A stretch of DNA of 6,153 nucleotides, taken from positions 1 to 6,153 of the forward strand of contig JAFPAS010000002.1 in assembly GCA_017424205.1 (NCBI GenBank). The letters are read 5' to 3'. The translations under genes were made by a program, and so were the position numbers. Below the pieces are notes generated by a model. That model searched no databases. It saw nothing but the letters and a program-made list of their open reading frames with translations, and had not been told where the DNA came from. This DNA is from Prevotella sp. (GTDB taxonomy: Bacteria; Bacteroidota; Bacteroidia; Bacteroidales; Bacteroidaceae). This document shows positions 1 to 5,534 of this stretch, in pieces; the stretch's first letter is position 1, and the number at the start of each line of letters is the position of its first letter.

Positions 1-76
1 AGGTTCCGACAGAAAGCATTAGCCCGAACAGGAGCATCATAGCTCGCTGCGGGATTCTGAGAAATACCTGCTTCAT
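1..76 (-). CDS. N-terminus of a secreted or outer-membrane protein, probably SusC-like TonB-dependent transporter (partial)
   Basis: Only 25 codons are visible; the gene runs off the left edge. The protein starts MKQVFLRIPQRAMMLLFG and continues LMLSVGT: a basic N-region followed by a hydrophobic core, as in a Sec signal peptide. Bacteroidota SusC-family outer-membrane transporters often begin this way, with basic residues, a Met/Leu-rich core and a later cleavage site. Divergence from a LacI regulator and an MFS sugar permease, and a long leader (about 210 nt from the predicted promoter), also fit a polysaccharide-utilisation locus. The SusC assignment is inference, because no plug or barrel sequence lies inside the window; another secreted protein such as a glycoside hydrolase is possible. 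The start is the first ATG after in-frame stops. Confidence 0.5.
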   Translation of the reverse strand, partial: MKQVFLRIPQRAMMLLFGLMLSVGT

Positions 77-292
77 TAGTTTTTTCTGTTAAGTTTAGTT
101 TTATAAAATATATTTCAAATATCTTTTTTTTAGTTAGGCGATGTGCATATTTTTTTGTGCACAATGGTCTTCTGTCTTTTATGTTGTTCTGCAAAGCTGA
201 GAAGCAATGCTGGATTAATTAAGGTTGTTGCTGGCATAGTAGCCAGTTGTGTTTTTTGCATCAGTGTCAGGAAAACATGATGTATTCATCTG

Positions 293-323
293 CAAATTTA
301 CATTCTTTCTCTATGTATACAAT
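293..323 (-). promoter_or_regulatory. Predicted Bacteroidota-type promoter for the leftward SusC-like gene
   Basis: Read on the minus strand, ATTG (323-320) is followed by a 19-nt spacer and then TAAATTTG (300-293). This matches the Bacteroidota primary-sigma consensus: TTTG about 19 nt before TAnnTTTG, with 3 of 4 bases at -33 and a perfect -7. Transcription would start near 288, giving a leader of about 210 nt before the ATG at 76. Confidence is moderate because short AT-rich boxes arise by chance. Confidence 0.5.
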
Positions 324-355
324 GTATAAGTGCGGAAAAAATGACAGAATGCAAA

Positions 356-369
356 TGCAAACGTTTGCA
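356..369. promoter_or_regulatory. LacI-family operator, perfect 14-bp palindrome
   Basis: TGCAAACGTTTGCA is a perfect inverted repeat with a central CpG, the hallmark of LacI/PurR/CcpA-class operators, in which the hinge-helix leucine intercalates at the central CpG. The regulator encoded 190 bp downstream has the matching hinge leucine (residue 59), so it is the natural candidate ligand. The palindrome centre (362.5) is equidistant from the two predicted divergent -7 boxes. At about 75 bp upstream of each predicted start it would suit activation or looping-based repression better than simple steric block. Confidence 0.8.
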
Positions 370-424
370 CTTGAGAAAAGTCAATTAAGTATTGGTGTTA
401 TGCTAATATATAAGGTATGATTTG

Positions 425-432
425 TAACTTTG
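425..432 (+). promoter_or_regulatory. Candidate -7 box for the LacI gene
   Basis: TAACTTTG is an exact match to TAnnTTTG and would start transcription near 438, about 120 nt before the chosen LacI start. No good TTTG lies 19-21 nt upstream (that position reads GCTA), so the -33 element is weak or absent. The promoter may be weak or need an activator. Its exact mirror spacing to the leftward box about the palindrome supports it. Confidence 0.4.
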
Positions 433-446
433 TGACAACATTTGCA
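433..446. promoter_or_regulatory. Candidate second, degenerate LacI operator at the regulator's own start site
   Basis: TGACAACATTTGCA agrees with the perfect palindrome TGCAAACGTTTGCA at 11 of 14 positions, with an intact right half TTTGCA. It begins immediately after the rightward -7 box and would cover the predicted transcription start, a classic position for autorepression. One half is degenerate and the central CpG is lost, so binding would be weaker than at the main site. This is sequence resemblance only. Confidence 0.35.
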
Positions 447-558
447 GACATTATGATGCGTCAGAACGAAAATCCTGCCAAAAAGGTTTATGGTGGGAGT
501 TCTGTTGTGTCAGAATGTGACATGCATGAATGTTGTAATCTTCAATCTGTTGCATGTA

Positions 559-1599
559 ATGAAAGAGCATAAGAACATAACGATGAAGGATATAGCGAAG
601 GCACTGAATATATCAGTGGCTACGGTTTCGCGTGCATTGAATAATTCGTCGCGAATATCATCGGAGCGCCGACAGATGGTTCAGGCTTATGCTCGTGAGC
701 ATAATTTTAGCCCTAATATCATAGCAAAGGACCTTCGAAATACGAAGGTGAAGTCGGCCAAGATAATAGGAGTTATCCTTCCGGAAGTAATACATTATTA
801 TTTTGCTTCAGTGCTTGACGGAGTTGAAGAAGAGGCGCGCAAGCGTGGTTACCGTGTTCTTGTTGGGCAGAGTCATGAGCAGTATAGCCGTGAGGTCGAA
901 TTGTGTCAGTCGTTCAATGAGAGCCGTGTGTGCGGTATAATTGTTTCGCTTGCGAAAGAGACAAAAGAGTACGGCCATTTCTTAGAGTTGCAGAAGTCAG
1001 GTCTTCCGCTTGTTTTCTTTGACCGCATCTGCCATGGCATCAATGCCTCACGCGTTGTTGTAGATGATTATCGTGGTGTATATAAGGCAGTGAGTTATCT
1101 GATTAAGACAGGCTGTCGCCGCATAGCGTTCTTTGGTTCGCCCATGCATCTTGAAATATCCAAGAACAGATATAATGGATATAAGGATGCCCTATTGAAG
1201 TATGGACTGCCGATAGATGAATCGATAATCTGCATTTGTGATAATCGCGAAGATGCTGAGCAAATCACTCCAGAACTGCTGCAGCGTGCAGACCGCCCAG
1301 ATGCCTTCTTTGCTATTAACGATGACACAGCTATAGGCATTTTGCGTATGGTGAAGCGTAGCGGGCTGCGTGTTCCGGAAGATGTTTCGATATTCGGATT
1401 CTCTGATGGTTTCCGTTCGCTTGCCTCTGACCCTCAGCTTACATCAGTCAACCAGCGCGGCCAGGAAGTAGGACGCGAGGCTGTTGATATTCTTGTTTCT
1501 GAGGTTGAAGGAATCCTTCCTACAGAGAAGGCAAATAAGCGTGTTGTGAAGACAGAGATGGTTCTGCGTGGCACTACTAAGATAATAAGCGAAGAGTAA
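559..1599 (+). CDS. LacI-family sugar-responsive transcriptional regulator
   Basis: A 346-residue protein of normal LacI-family length. Residues 8-28 (TMKDIAKALNISVATVSRALN without its first residue forms the core) are the helix-turn-helix. Residues 51-62 (SPNIIAKDLRNT) form the hinge helix with intercalating leucine 59. Residues from about 69 (IIGVILPE) to the C-terminus form the periplasmic-binding-protein-like sensor domain, ending with the conserved features DAFFAINDDTAIGILR, PEDVSIFGF and LTSVNQ. The reading frame is open 23 codons further up to 490, but that extension is unlike the family and crosses the leader. The ATG at 559 places the HTH at the usual distance from the N-terminus. 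The gene lies between the divergent operator region and an MFS sugar permease, so it probably controls that permease and the leftward gene in response to a sugar, and perhaps itself through the site at 433-446. The effector cannot be read from the sequence; an alpha-glucoside is a reasonable guess. Confidence 0.93.
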   Translation: MKEHKNITMKDIAKALNISVATVSRALNNSSRISSERRQMVQAYAREHNFSPNIIAKDLRNTKVKSAKIIGVILPEVIHYYFASVLDGVEEEARKRGYRVLVGQSHEQYSREVELCQSFNESRVCGIIVSLAKETKEYGHFLELQKSGLPLVFFDRICHGINASRVVVDDYRGVYKAVSYLIKTGCRRIAFFGSPMHLEISKNRYNGYKDALLKYGLPIDESIICICDNREDAEQITPELLQRADRPDAFFAINDDTAIGILRMVKRSGLRVPEDVSIFGFSDGFRSLASDPQLTSVNQRGQEVGREAVDILVSEVEGILPTEKANKRVVKTEMVLRGTTKIISEE

Positions 1600-1641
1600 C
1601 TGTTGTCAGCAGACAGTCTGCCGTCATTAATATTTTGTGAA

Positions 1642-1669
1642 AGCGATATTAGAGATAAAATCTCTCGCT
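1642..1669 (+). other. Stem-loop in the LacI-MFS intergenic gap
   Basis: AGAGAT (1651-1656) and ATCTCT (1660-1665) form a 6-bp stem with an AAA loop. Flanking AGCG (1642-1645) and CGCT (1666-1669) could add 4 bp across a 5-nt bulge. No T-run follows, so it is not an intrinsic terminator. A short palindrome, GCAGAC-A-GTCTGC, also lies at 1609-1621 just after the LacI stop. The 112-bp gap leaves open whether the permease is co-transcribed or has its own promoter; the best -7-like sequence (TGATTTTG, 1674-1681) has one mismatch and no spaced -33. The structure could affect mRNA processing. Confidence 0.3.
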
Positions 1670-1711
1670 ATATTGATTTTGTAGCTTGTAAACAAATAAA
1701 CTAATATACAC

Positions 1712-3079
1712 ATGAAAAAGAAACCTAATATGAATTTCTGGGGTTTATGGAACCTCAGCTTCGGATTTTTTGGCGTGCAGATAGCATATGCTCTGCAGTC
1801 AGCCAACATCTCCCGCATCTTTGCCACTCTTGGCGCAGACCCTCACTCATTGTCATTCTTCTGGATACTTCCTCCGCTGATGGGTATCATCGTTCAGCCT
1901 ATTGTCGGCAAGTATTCTGACCGCACATGGTGCCGTTGGGGCCGTCGTATCCCATATCTTTTCATTGGTGCTGCAGTTGCTGTGGCAGTTATGTGTCTGC
2001 TTCCGAATTCTGGTTCGCTGCATCTTGACAGCAAGACCGCTGTTTGGGCAGGCATGTCGGCAGTGATGCTTTTCGGTTTGCTGATGCTGATGCTGCTTGA
2101 TACATCTATAAATATGGCTATGCAGCCATTCAAGATGCTTGTAGGCGACATGGTAAACGAAGATCAGAAGAAGAAGGCTTACAGCATACAGTCGTTCCTG
2201 TGTAATGCAGGTTCGGTGGTAGGCTTTATCTTCCCATTCCTTTTCACATGGATTGGAATCAGCAATACTGCTGCAGAGGGAGTCGTTCCTGATTCTGTGA
2301 TATACTCATTCTATATTGGTGCAGCGATATTGATACTATGCGTGGTGTATACTACCATAAAGGTTAAAGAATGGAATCCGCAGGAATATAACGAGTATAA
2401 TGGTCTGGAGGAAACTGCAGATACGACAGAACCAGCGCCAAATATGCTTCGTCTGCTGGCTAAGGCACCGTCAGCATTCTGGTCTGTAGGCCTCGTTCAG
2501 TTCTTCTGCTGGGCAGCATTCCTCTTTATGTGGACATACACCAACGGCACCGTAGCAGCTAATGCTTTTGACACTCCGATACTTAACGGAGAGCTGGATG
2601 TAAAGTCTGAAGCCTATCAGGTGGCAGGAAACTGGGTTGGTATACTATATGCAGTGCAGGCCATTGGCGCTGTGCTATGGGCAATGGTCATACCTTATAT
2701 AAAGAATACGAAGATGGGTTATGCCTTGAGCCTTCTGCTGGGTGCGGCAGGTTTCATCTCTATGACCTACGTCACAGACCAGTATATGCTCTTTGTGTCG
2801 TTCGCACTTATCGGTTGTGCGTGGGCAGCAACACTGGCATATCCATTCACACTTCTCACCAATGCCCTTGAAGGCAAGGGCCATATGGGCACATACCTCG
2901 GTTTGTTTAATGGCACAATCTGTCTGCCTCAGATAGTTGCGGCAGTGCTTGGCGGTGTCATTCTGCAGGCTCTCCCGCTGGCAGACAACGGAGCATCAAA
3001 CCAGCCTATGATGATGTTTATCGCAGGTGTATTCCTCGTAACAGGAGCGGCGGCTGTGTTTGCGATAAAAGAGAAATAG
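1712..3079 (+). CDS. MFS sugar permease of the SLC45 / sucrose-transporter-like group
   Basis: A 455-residue polytopic inner-membrane protein, of usual length for a 12-helix MFS carrier. Residues 21-41 (GVQIAYALQ, then a run to LG) align with the first helix of plant sucrose transporters (GVQFGWALQ). Residues 45-84 carry the diagnostic block LVQP-type VQPIVGKYSD followed by R-x-GRR-x-P (WGRRIPYLF), equivalent to VQPVVGYYSD...GRRRPF in the SUT/SLC45 group. A charged, hydrophilic central loop (about 217-250, EWNPQEYNEYN and an acidic stretch) separates the N- and C-terminal helix bundles, and the protein ends with IKEK. By family it is probably a proton-coupled disaccharide importer (maltose or sucrose type). 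Position directly after a LacI regulator and divergent from a SusC-like gene supports import of oligosaccharide breakdown products. The exact substrate is unknown. ATG 1712 is the first start and places the first helix correctly. Confidence 0.9.
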   Translation: MKKKPNMNFWGLWNLSFGFFGVQIAYALQSANISRIFATLGADPHSLSFFWILPPLMGIIVQPIVGKYSDRTWCRWGRRIPYLFIGAAVAVAVMCLLPNSGSLHLDSKTAVWAGMSAVMLFGLLMLMLLDTSINMAMQPFKMLVGDMVNEDQKKKAYSIQSFLCNAGSVVGFIFPFLFTWIGISNTAAEGVVPDSVIYSFYIGAAILILCVVYTTIKVKEWNPQEYNEYNGLEETADTTEPAPNMLRLLAKAPSAFWSVGLVQFFCWAAFLFMWTYTNGTVAANAFDTPILNGELDVKSEAYQVAGNWVGILYAVQAIGAVLWAMVIPYIKNTKMGYALSLLLGAAGFISMTYVTDQYMLFVSFALIGCAWAATLAYPFTLLTNALEGKGHMGTYLGLFNGTICLPQIVAAVLGGVILQALPLADNGASNQPMMMFIAGVFLVTGAAAVFAIKEK

Positions 3080-3124
3080 CGTCAGATGAAAAATCTGTAT
3101 CGATACAGTGCAAATCTCAGACGC
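3079..3124 (+). repeat. Nested inverted repeats directly after the permease stop
   Basis: A perfect 14-bp palindrome, CTGTATCGATACAG (3095-3108), can fold as a 5-bp stem with a TCGA loop. Around it lie GCGTC (3079-3083) paired with GACGC (3120-3124) and AGAT (3084-3087) paired with ATCT (3114-3117, offset by two bases). No T-run follows; the true terminator hairpin begins 24 bp later. It could protect the mRNA 3' end or bind a dimeric protein. The function is unknown. Confidence 0.4.
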
Positions 3125-3147
3125 ATATATATAATGTATAAATAAAA

Positions 3148-3189
3148 TTTCCCAAACGGAGCAGTTCGTCCGTTTGGGAAACTTTTTTT
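3148..3189 (+). terminator. Strong intrinsic terminator, likely bidirectional
   Basis: A perfect 13-bp stem, TTTCCCAAACGGA (3148-3160) with TCCGTTTGGGAAA (3169-3181), encloses an 8-nt loop. One C and then seven Ts (3183-3189) follow, giving a textbook rho-independent terminator for the LacI-MFS transcript. On the minus strand the same stem is followed by TTTTATTTA, so it can also stop the leftward transcript that ends with sufS. No other terminator-like hairpin was seen between the convergent genes. The remaining gap (3190-3308) shows only a 10-bp palindrome, GTTTGCAAAC (3209-3218). Confidence 0.92.
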
Positions 3190-3308
3190 ATGTTGACAGC
3201 CCGACTGGGTTTGCAAACTTCAGTAGCACCAGTTGTTTTCTGTGGCCGATGTTTCTTGTCTGTGGGTCTGATAGCATTGTGACATTTCAGCGATGCAGAG
3301 ATTAAGCA

Positions 3309-4529
3309 TTAGAACATCTTAGACACGCGTTCAATTCCGGCTATCATTATGTCTATTTCCTCACGTGTGTTATAAAGGGCGAATGAAGCGCGGGCAGTTC
3401 CTGCAACGCCAAGGCGGTCCATGAGCGGCTGTGCGCAGTGGTGTCCTGTGCGTATGGCGATGCCGAGACGGTCGAGCAGCGTTCCCATGTCGAGGTGGTG
3501 GATGTCGCGTAGCTGGAATGATATAACAGCATCCTTCATGTCCGGATTCTGTGGTCCGAATATTCGCATGCCATCAATCTGCATCATGCGTTCCATGGCA
3601 TAGCGGGTGAGGTCAGCTTCGTGTTTCGCTATGTTGTCCATTCCGAGTGCGCTGACATAATCAAGCGCTTTGGCAAGTCCGTGAGTAGCTACGTAGTCAG
3701 GCGTGCCAGCCTCAAATTTGAATGGCAGGCGCTCGAAGACCGTACGTTCAAACGTAACGCTCTCAATCATTTCGCCTCCACCCTGATAAGGCGGCATGCG
3801 GTCGAGCCACTTTTCTTTGCCATATAGCACTCCGATGCCGGTCGGTCCGTAAATCTTGTGTCCTGAGAATGTGAAGAAGTCGCAGTCGAGGGCTTGTACG
3901 TCGACAGCGAAATGCGGGGTCGACTGTGCGCCGTCAATCATGACCGGAATATCATGTGCGTGAGCTATGCTTATAATTTGCTCAACAGGATTGATAGAGC
4001 CCAATACGTTGCTAACGTGTGTTACGCTGACAATTTTTGTGCGTTCGTTGAACATTGCAGCGTATGCCTCCATATCGAGCGACCCATCGTCGTTCATCGG
4101 TATCACGCGTATAGCGATGCCTCTCTTTGCCGCCTGCAACTGCCACGGCACAATGTTAGAGTGGTGTTCTACGGTAGAAATAATCACTTCATCGCCTTCG
4201 CTCATAAATGCCTCGGCAAAAGATGACACCACGAGGTTTGCGCTCTCGGTTGTTCCGCGGGTGAAAATCACTTCGCTTGCAGATGGCGCATTGATGAATT
4301 TCCGTACAGTCTCTCGTGCCTGTTCGTGCAGGTCAGTGGCTTGTTGTGACAGGTAGTGCACCCCGCGATGCACGTTAGCATTGACATTATAGTATTCCTC
4401 AGTCATAGCCTCCACTACGCATCGTGGCTTCTGTGTTGTCGCTGCATTGTCGAAATAAACCAGCGGACGGCCATAGACCGTGCGCGAGAGAATCGGGAAA
4501 TCTTCTCTTACCTTATTTATATCGTACAT
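3309..4529 (-). CDS. sufS: SufS-type cysteine desulfurase (group II, PLP enzyme)
   Basis: A 406-residue protein matching the length of E. coli SufS. It removes sulfur from L-cysteine as a persulfide for Fe-S cluster assembly, normally passing it to SufE or SufU and then to the SufBCD scaffold in the cytosol. Visible hallmarks: the N-terminal YFDNAATTQKP (25-35), the PLP-stacking histidine in EHHSN (121-125), the PLP aspartate in MIDGAQS (197-203), the Schiff-base lysine 225 in SGHKIYGPTG, and the catalytic cysteine 365 in RTGHHCAQP. The RxGHHCA context and short active-site loop mark group II (SufS) rather than IscS/NifS. It lies 86 bp downstream of the CYTH gene in the same direction and is followed by the shared terminator. 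No sufB, sufC or sufD adjoins it, so the rest of the machinery must be elsewhere. The SufS call is firm; a Csd-like paralogue is the only close alternative. Confidence 0.95.
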   Translation of the reverse strand: MYDINKVREDFPILSRTVYGRPLVYFDNAATTQKPRCVVEAMTEEYYNVNANVHRGVHYLSQQATDLHEQARETVRKFINAPSASEVIFTRGTTESANLVVSSFAEAFMSEGDEVIISTVEHHSNIVPWQLQAAKRGIAIRVIPMNDDGSLDMEAYAAMFNERTKIVSVTHVSNVLGSINPVEQIISIAHAHDIPVMIDGAQSTPHFAVDVQALDCDFFTFSGHKIYGPTGIGVLYGKEKWLDRMPPYQGGGEMIESVTFERTVFERLPFKFEAGTPDYVATHGLAKALDYVSALGMDNIAKHEADLTRYAMERMMQIDGMRIFGPQNPDMKDAVISFQLRDIHHLDMGTLLDRLGIAIRTGHHCAQPLMDRLGVAGTARASFALYNTREEIDIMIAGIERVSKMF

Positions 4530-4615
4530 ATATATCTTTCTTTTTTGTATCTTAGGCTTATTTTTATCAGCTTTTACCGCTATTTCTCAATTATAGGTGT
4601 GGGTATAAGTCTGCT

Positions 4616-5113
4616 TCATCTGTATTCTTCTGGCACTTGCTCACGCCATTGTGGGTACGGGCATGCCAGCAGATGAGAGTTGTAGTAATGTTTGTTGCCA
4701 GTCACTTCCGGTCCGAGAAACGGCGGGCGCTCAAAGGTTTCGTCTGCGCTTTGCAGTTCGATTTCGGCGAATACGAGTCCCTGGTTTATTCCGTGAAACT
4801 CGTCGACCTCAAATGTGTGTCCTCCAAAGGTAACGAGATATCGTGTTTTGTCGATAACTCCGCCTCGGCACAACTTCATAAGTTGAACAGCATCCTCGGG
4901 CGATATTTCCTTTTCAAACTCATATCTTGACAGTCCGTTGTCAGCTGACGGGCCTTTAATCGTGAGATAAGCCTTGTCGTCGCGCAGCCGTATGCGTACT
5001 GTTGCGCCCTTGCAGTCTATATAGCCTTGTGCTATGTGGCTATGTGATGTTGCCATGTCGCGCCAAGTCCCGTTGTCTTTTTTTACCAAAAACTTACGTT
5101 CTATTTCTTGCAT
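4616..5113 (-). CDS. CYTH-domain / triphosphate tunnel metalloenzyme
   Basis: A 165-residue single-domain CYTH protein. The signature ExExK is at residues 3-7 in MQEIERKFLV, almost the same as the start of characterised bacterial TTM tripolyphosphatases. Tunnel-lining charged residues follow: R40, R42 and R44 in VRIRLRDD, K53 in TIKG, E65 and E67 in YEFEKE, K89 and R91 in DKTRY, E102 and D104 in FEVDE, and E117 and E119 in AEIEL. The C-terminus has the family's YYNSHLL. Such proteins bind triphosphate compounds with divalent metal. Most short bacterial members tested hydrolyse inorganic tripolyphosphate, although databases often label them class IV adenylate cyclase. Cytosolic; no signal peptide. 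The start at 5113 is fixed by the motif at residue 3. It is preceded by a structured 156-bp gap and followed by sufS after 86 bp, so co-transcription is possible but not shown. Confidence 0.92.
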   Translation of the reverse strand: MQEIERKFLVKKDNGTWRDMATSHSHIAQGYIDCKGATVRIRLRDDKAYLTIKGPSADNGLSRYEFEKEISPEDAVQLMKLCRGGVIDKTRYLVTFGGHTFEVDEFHGINQGLVFAEIELQSADETFERPPFLGPEVTGNKHYYNSHLLACPYPQWREQVPEEYR

Positions 5114-5168
5114 ATTGATAGCTCAGAGAATGTTATTGCCATGTCTGGCGCATATTTAGTGTCTTTCA

Positions 5169-5261
5169 GCCGTCAGCCTGATGGCCTCTCGCTTTTTAGT
5201 AAAAAGCATAATCCCTCTATAGAGAATTTTGCTGGGGTAGTGCAAATACTTTATAGAGGGA
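5169..5261 (-). other. Cluster of stem-loops in the gap before the CYTH gene, possible structured leader
   Basis: In the minus-strand sense, a 10-bp stem TCCCTCTATA (5261-5252) pairs with TATAGAGGGA (5221-5212). Within its 30-nt loop TTTGC pairs with GCAAA around a C-rich loop. Part of the 3' arm also belongs to a competing palindrome, CTCTATAGAG (5215-5224). Next come GCTTTTT-ACT-AAAAAGC (5207-5191) and a weak GCC...GGC hairpin with one mismatch (5185-5169). None is followed by a clean T-run. It could be a leaky terminator of the microprotein transcript, a 5' leader of the CYTH mRNA, or an RNA-processing site. I do not recognise it as a known riboswitch class. Confidence 0.35.
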
Positions 5262-5269
5262 CAATTAGG

Positions 5270-5419
5270 TTAATTGATAGCGAAGAAGTAGCAGAGAATG
5301 ATAAGCAACAATACCAGGAGTGTACCGATAATGCCGTTCATAACCTTCTTTGCCTGCTTTTCCTCGCGTGCCTGCTTGCGGGCGCGTCTTTCTTCTTTGC
5401 TTAGTTTTTTAAAAGCCAT
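5270..5419 (-). CDS. 49-residue single-pass membrane microprotein, function unknown
   Basis: ATG at 5419 opens a 49-codon frame ending in TAA at 5270. The N-terminal half is a very charged helix rich in Lys, Arg, Glu and Gln: MAFKKLSKEERRARKQ, then AREEKQAKK. The C-terminal half, from about residue 29 (GIIGTLLVLLLIILCYFF), is one hydrophobic membrane segment, and the protein ends AIN. Under the positive-inside rule the charged helix faces the cytoplasm. The clear division into two parts, codon use like the neighbouring genes, and a position in line with flanking same-strand genes (115 bp after prfB, 156 bp before the CYTH gene) argue that it is real. I recognise no family. A role as a small regulator or anchor for a membrane or ribosome-associated complex would be speculation. 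Confidence 0.7.
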   Translation of the reverse strand: MAFKKLSKEERRARKQAREEKQAKKVMNGIIGTLLVLLLIILCYFFAIN

Positions 5420-5534
5420 AGTCGTAGTTTTTATTTAGGTAAAAAATTGATTTTCTTTCTTGTCCCTTCCCGTTTACTGTTTAGGAAGCTCGTGAGTTTC
5501 TGTCAGTAAGGGGTTGCACATGAGTTGAAATATA

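Larger units (their letters stand above)
77..558. other. 482-bp divergent intergenic control region
   Basis: This AT-rich stretch separates the leftward SusC-like gene from the rightward LacI gene. It holds two outward-facing -7 boxes, a perfect 14-bp LacI-type palindrome midway between them, and a weaker operator-like sequence beside the rightward box. TGCAAA-type half-sites also occur at 190-195, 291-297 and 350-356. The leftward leader (about 288 down to 77) contains two modest inverted repeats: CTGGC/GCCAG at 231-246 with a 6-nt loop, and TGTGCA/TGCACA at 142-163 with an A/T-rich 10-nt loop. A direct repeat of ATGTATA at 313-319 and 322-328 (9-bp period) overlaps the leftward -33 zone. 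No convincing gene is seen. Confidence 0.7.

Noticed and set aside
277..420. 47-codon rightward frame (begins MMYSSANLHSF) in the divergent intergenic region
   Set aside because: It runs across the predicted leftward promoter and the operator palindrome, has no recognisable composition or domain, and is within chance length.
490..558. 23-codon N-terminal extension of the LacI reading frame
   Set aside because: It precedes the normal LacI-family N-terminus, is hydrophobic and unlike the family, and the ATG at 559 places the helix-turn-helix at the expected residue 8.
1634..1681. Possible promoter for the MFS permease (TTTG at 1634-1637, TGATTTTG at 1674-1681)
   Set aside because: The -7 box has a mismatch and the spacing is 36 nt instead of about 19, so the pair does not form a credible promoter.
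3209..3218. GTTTGCAAAC palindrome in the convergent gap, resembling half of the LacI operator
   Set aside because: It lacks the central CpG and half-site order of the operator and is not near a promoter; a 10-bp palindrome is expected by chance.
3894..4356. Two long rightward frames (110 and 129 codons) opposite sufS
   Set aside because: They are antisense shadows of a strongly conserved coding sequence with all catalytic motifs on the minus strand.
4587..4619. 10-codon frame whose ATG overlaps the CYTH stop codon
   Set aside because: Very short, no features; the ATGA overlap is easily produced by chance.
5474..5521. 15-codon leftward frame (MCNPLLTETHELPKQ) between prfB and the microprotein gene
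   Set aside because: Too short to distinguish from chance; no hairpin or attenuator-like arrangement accompanies it.
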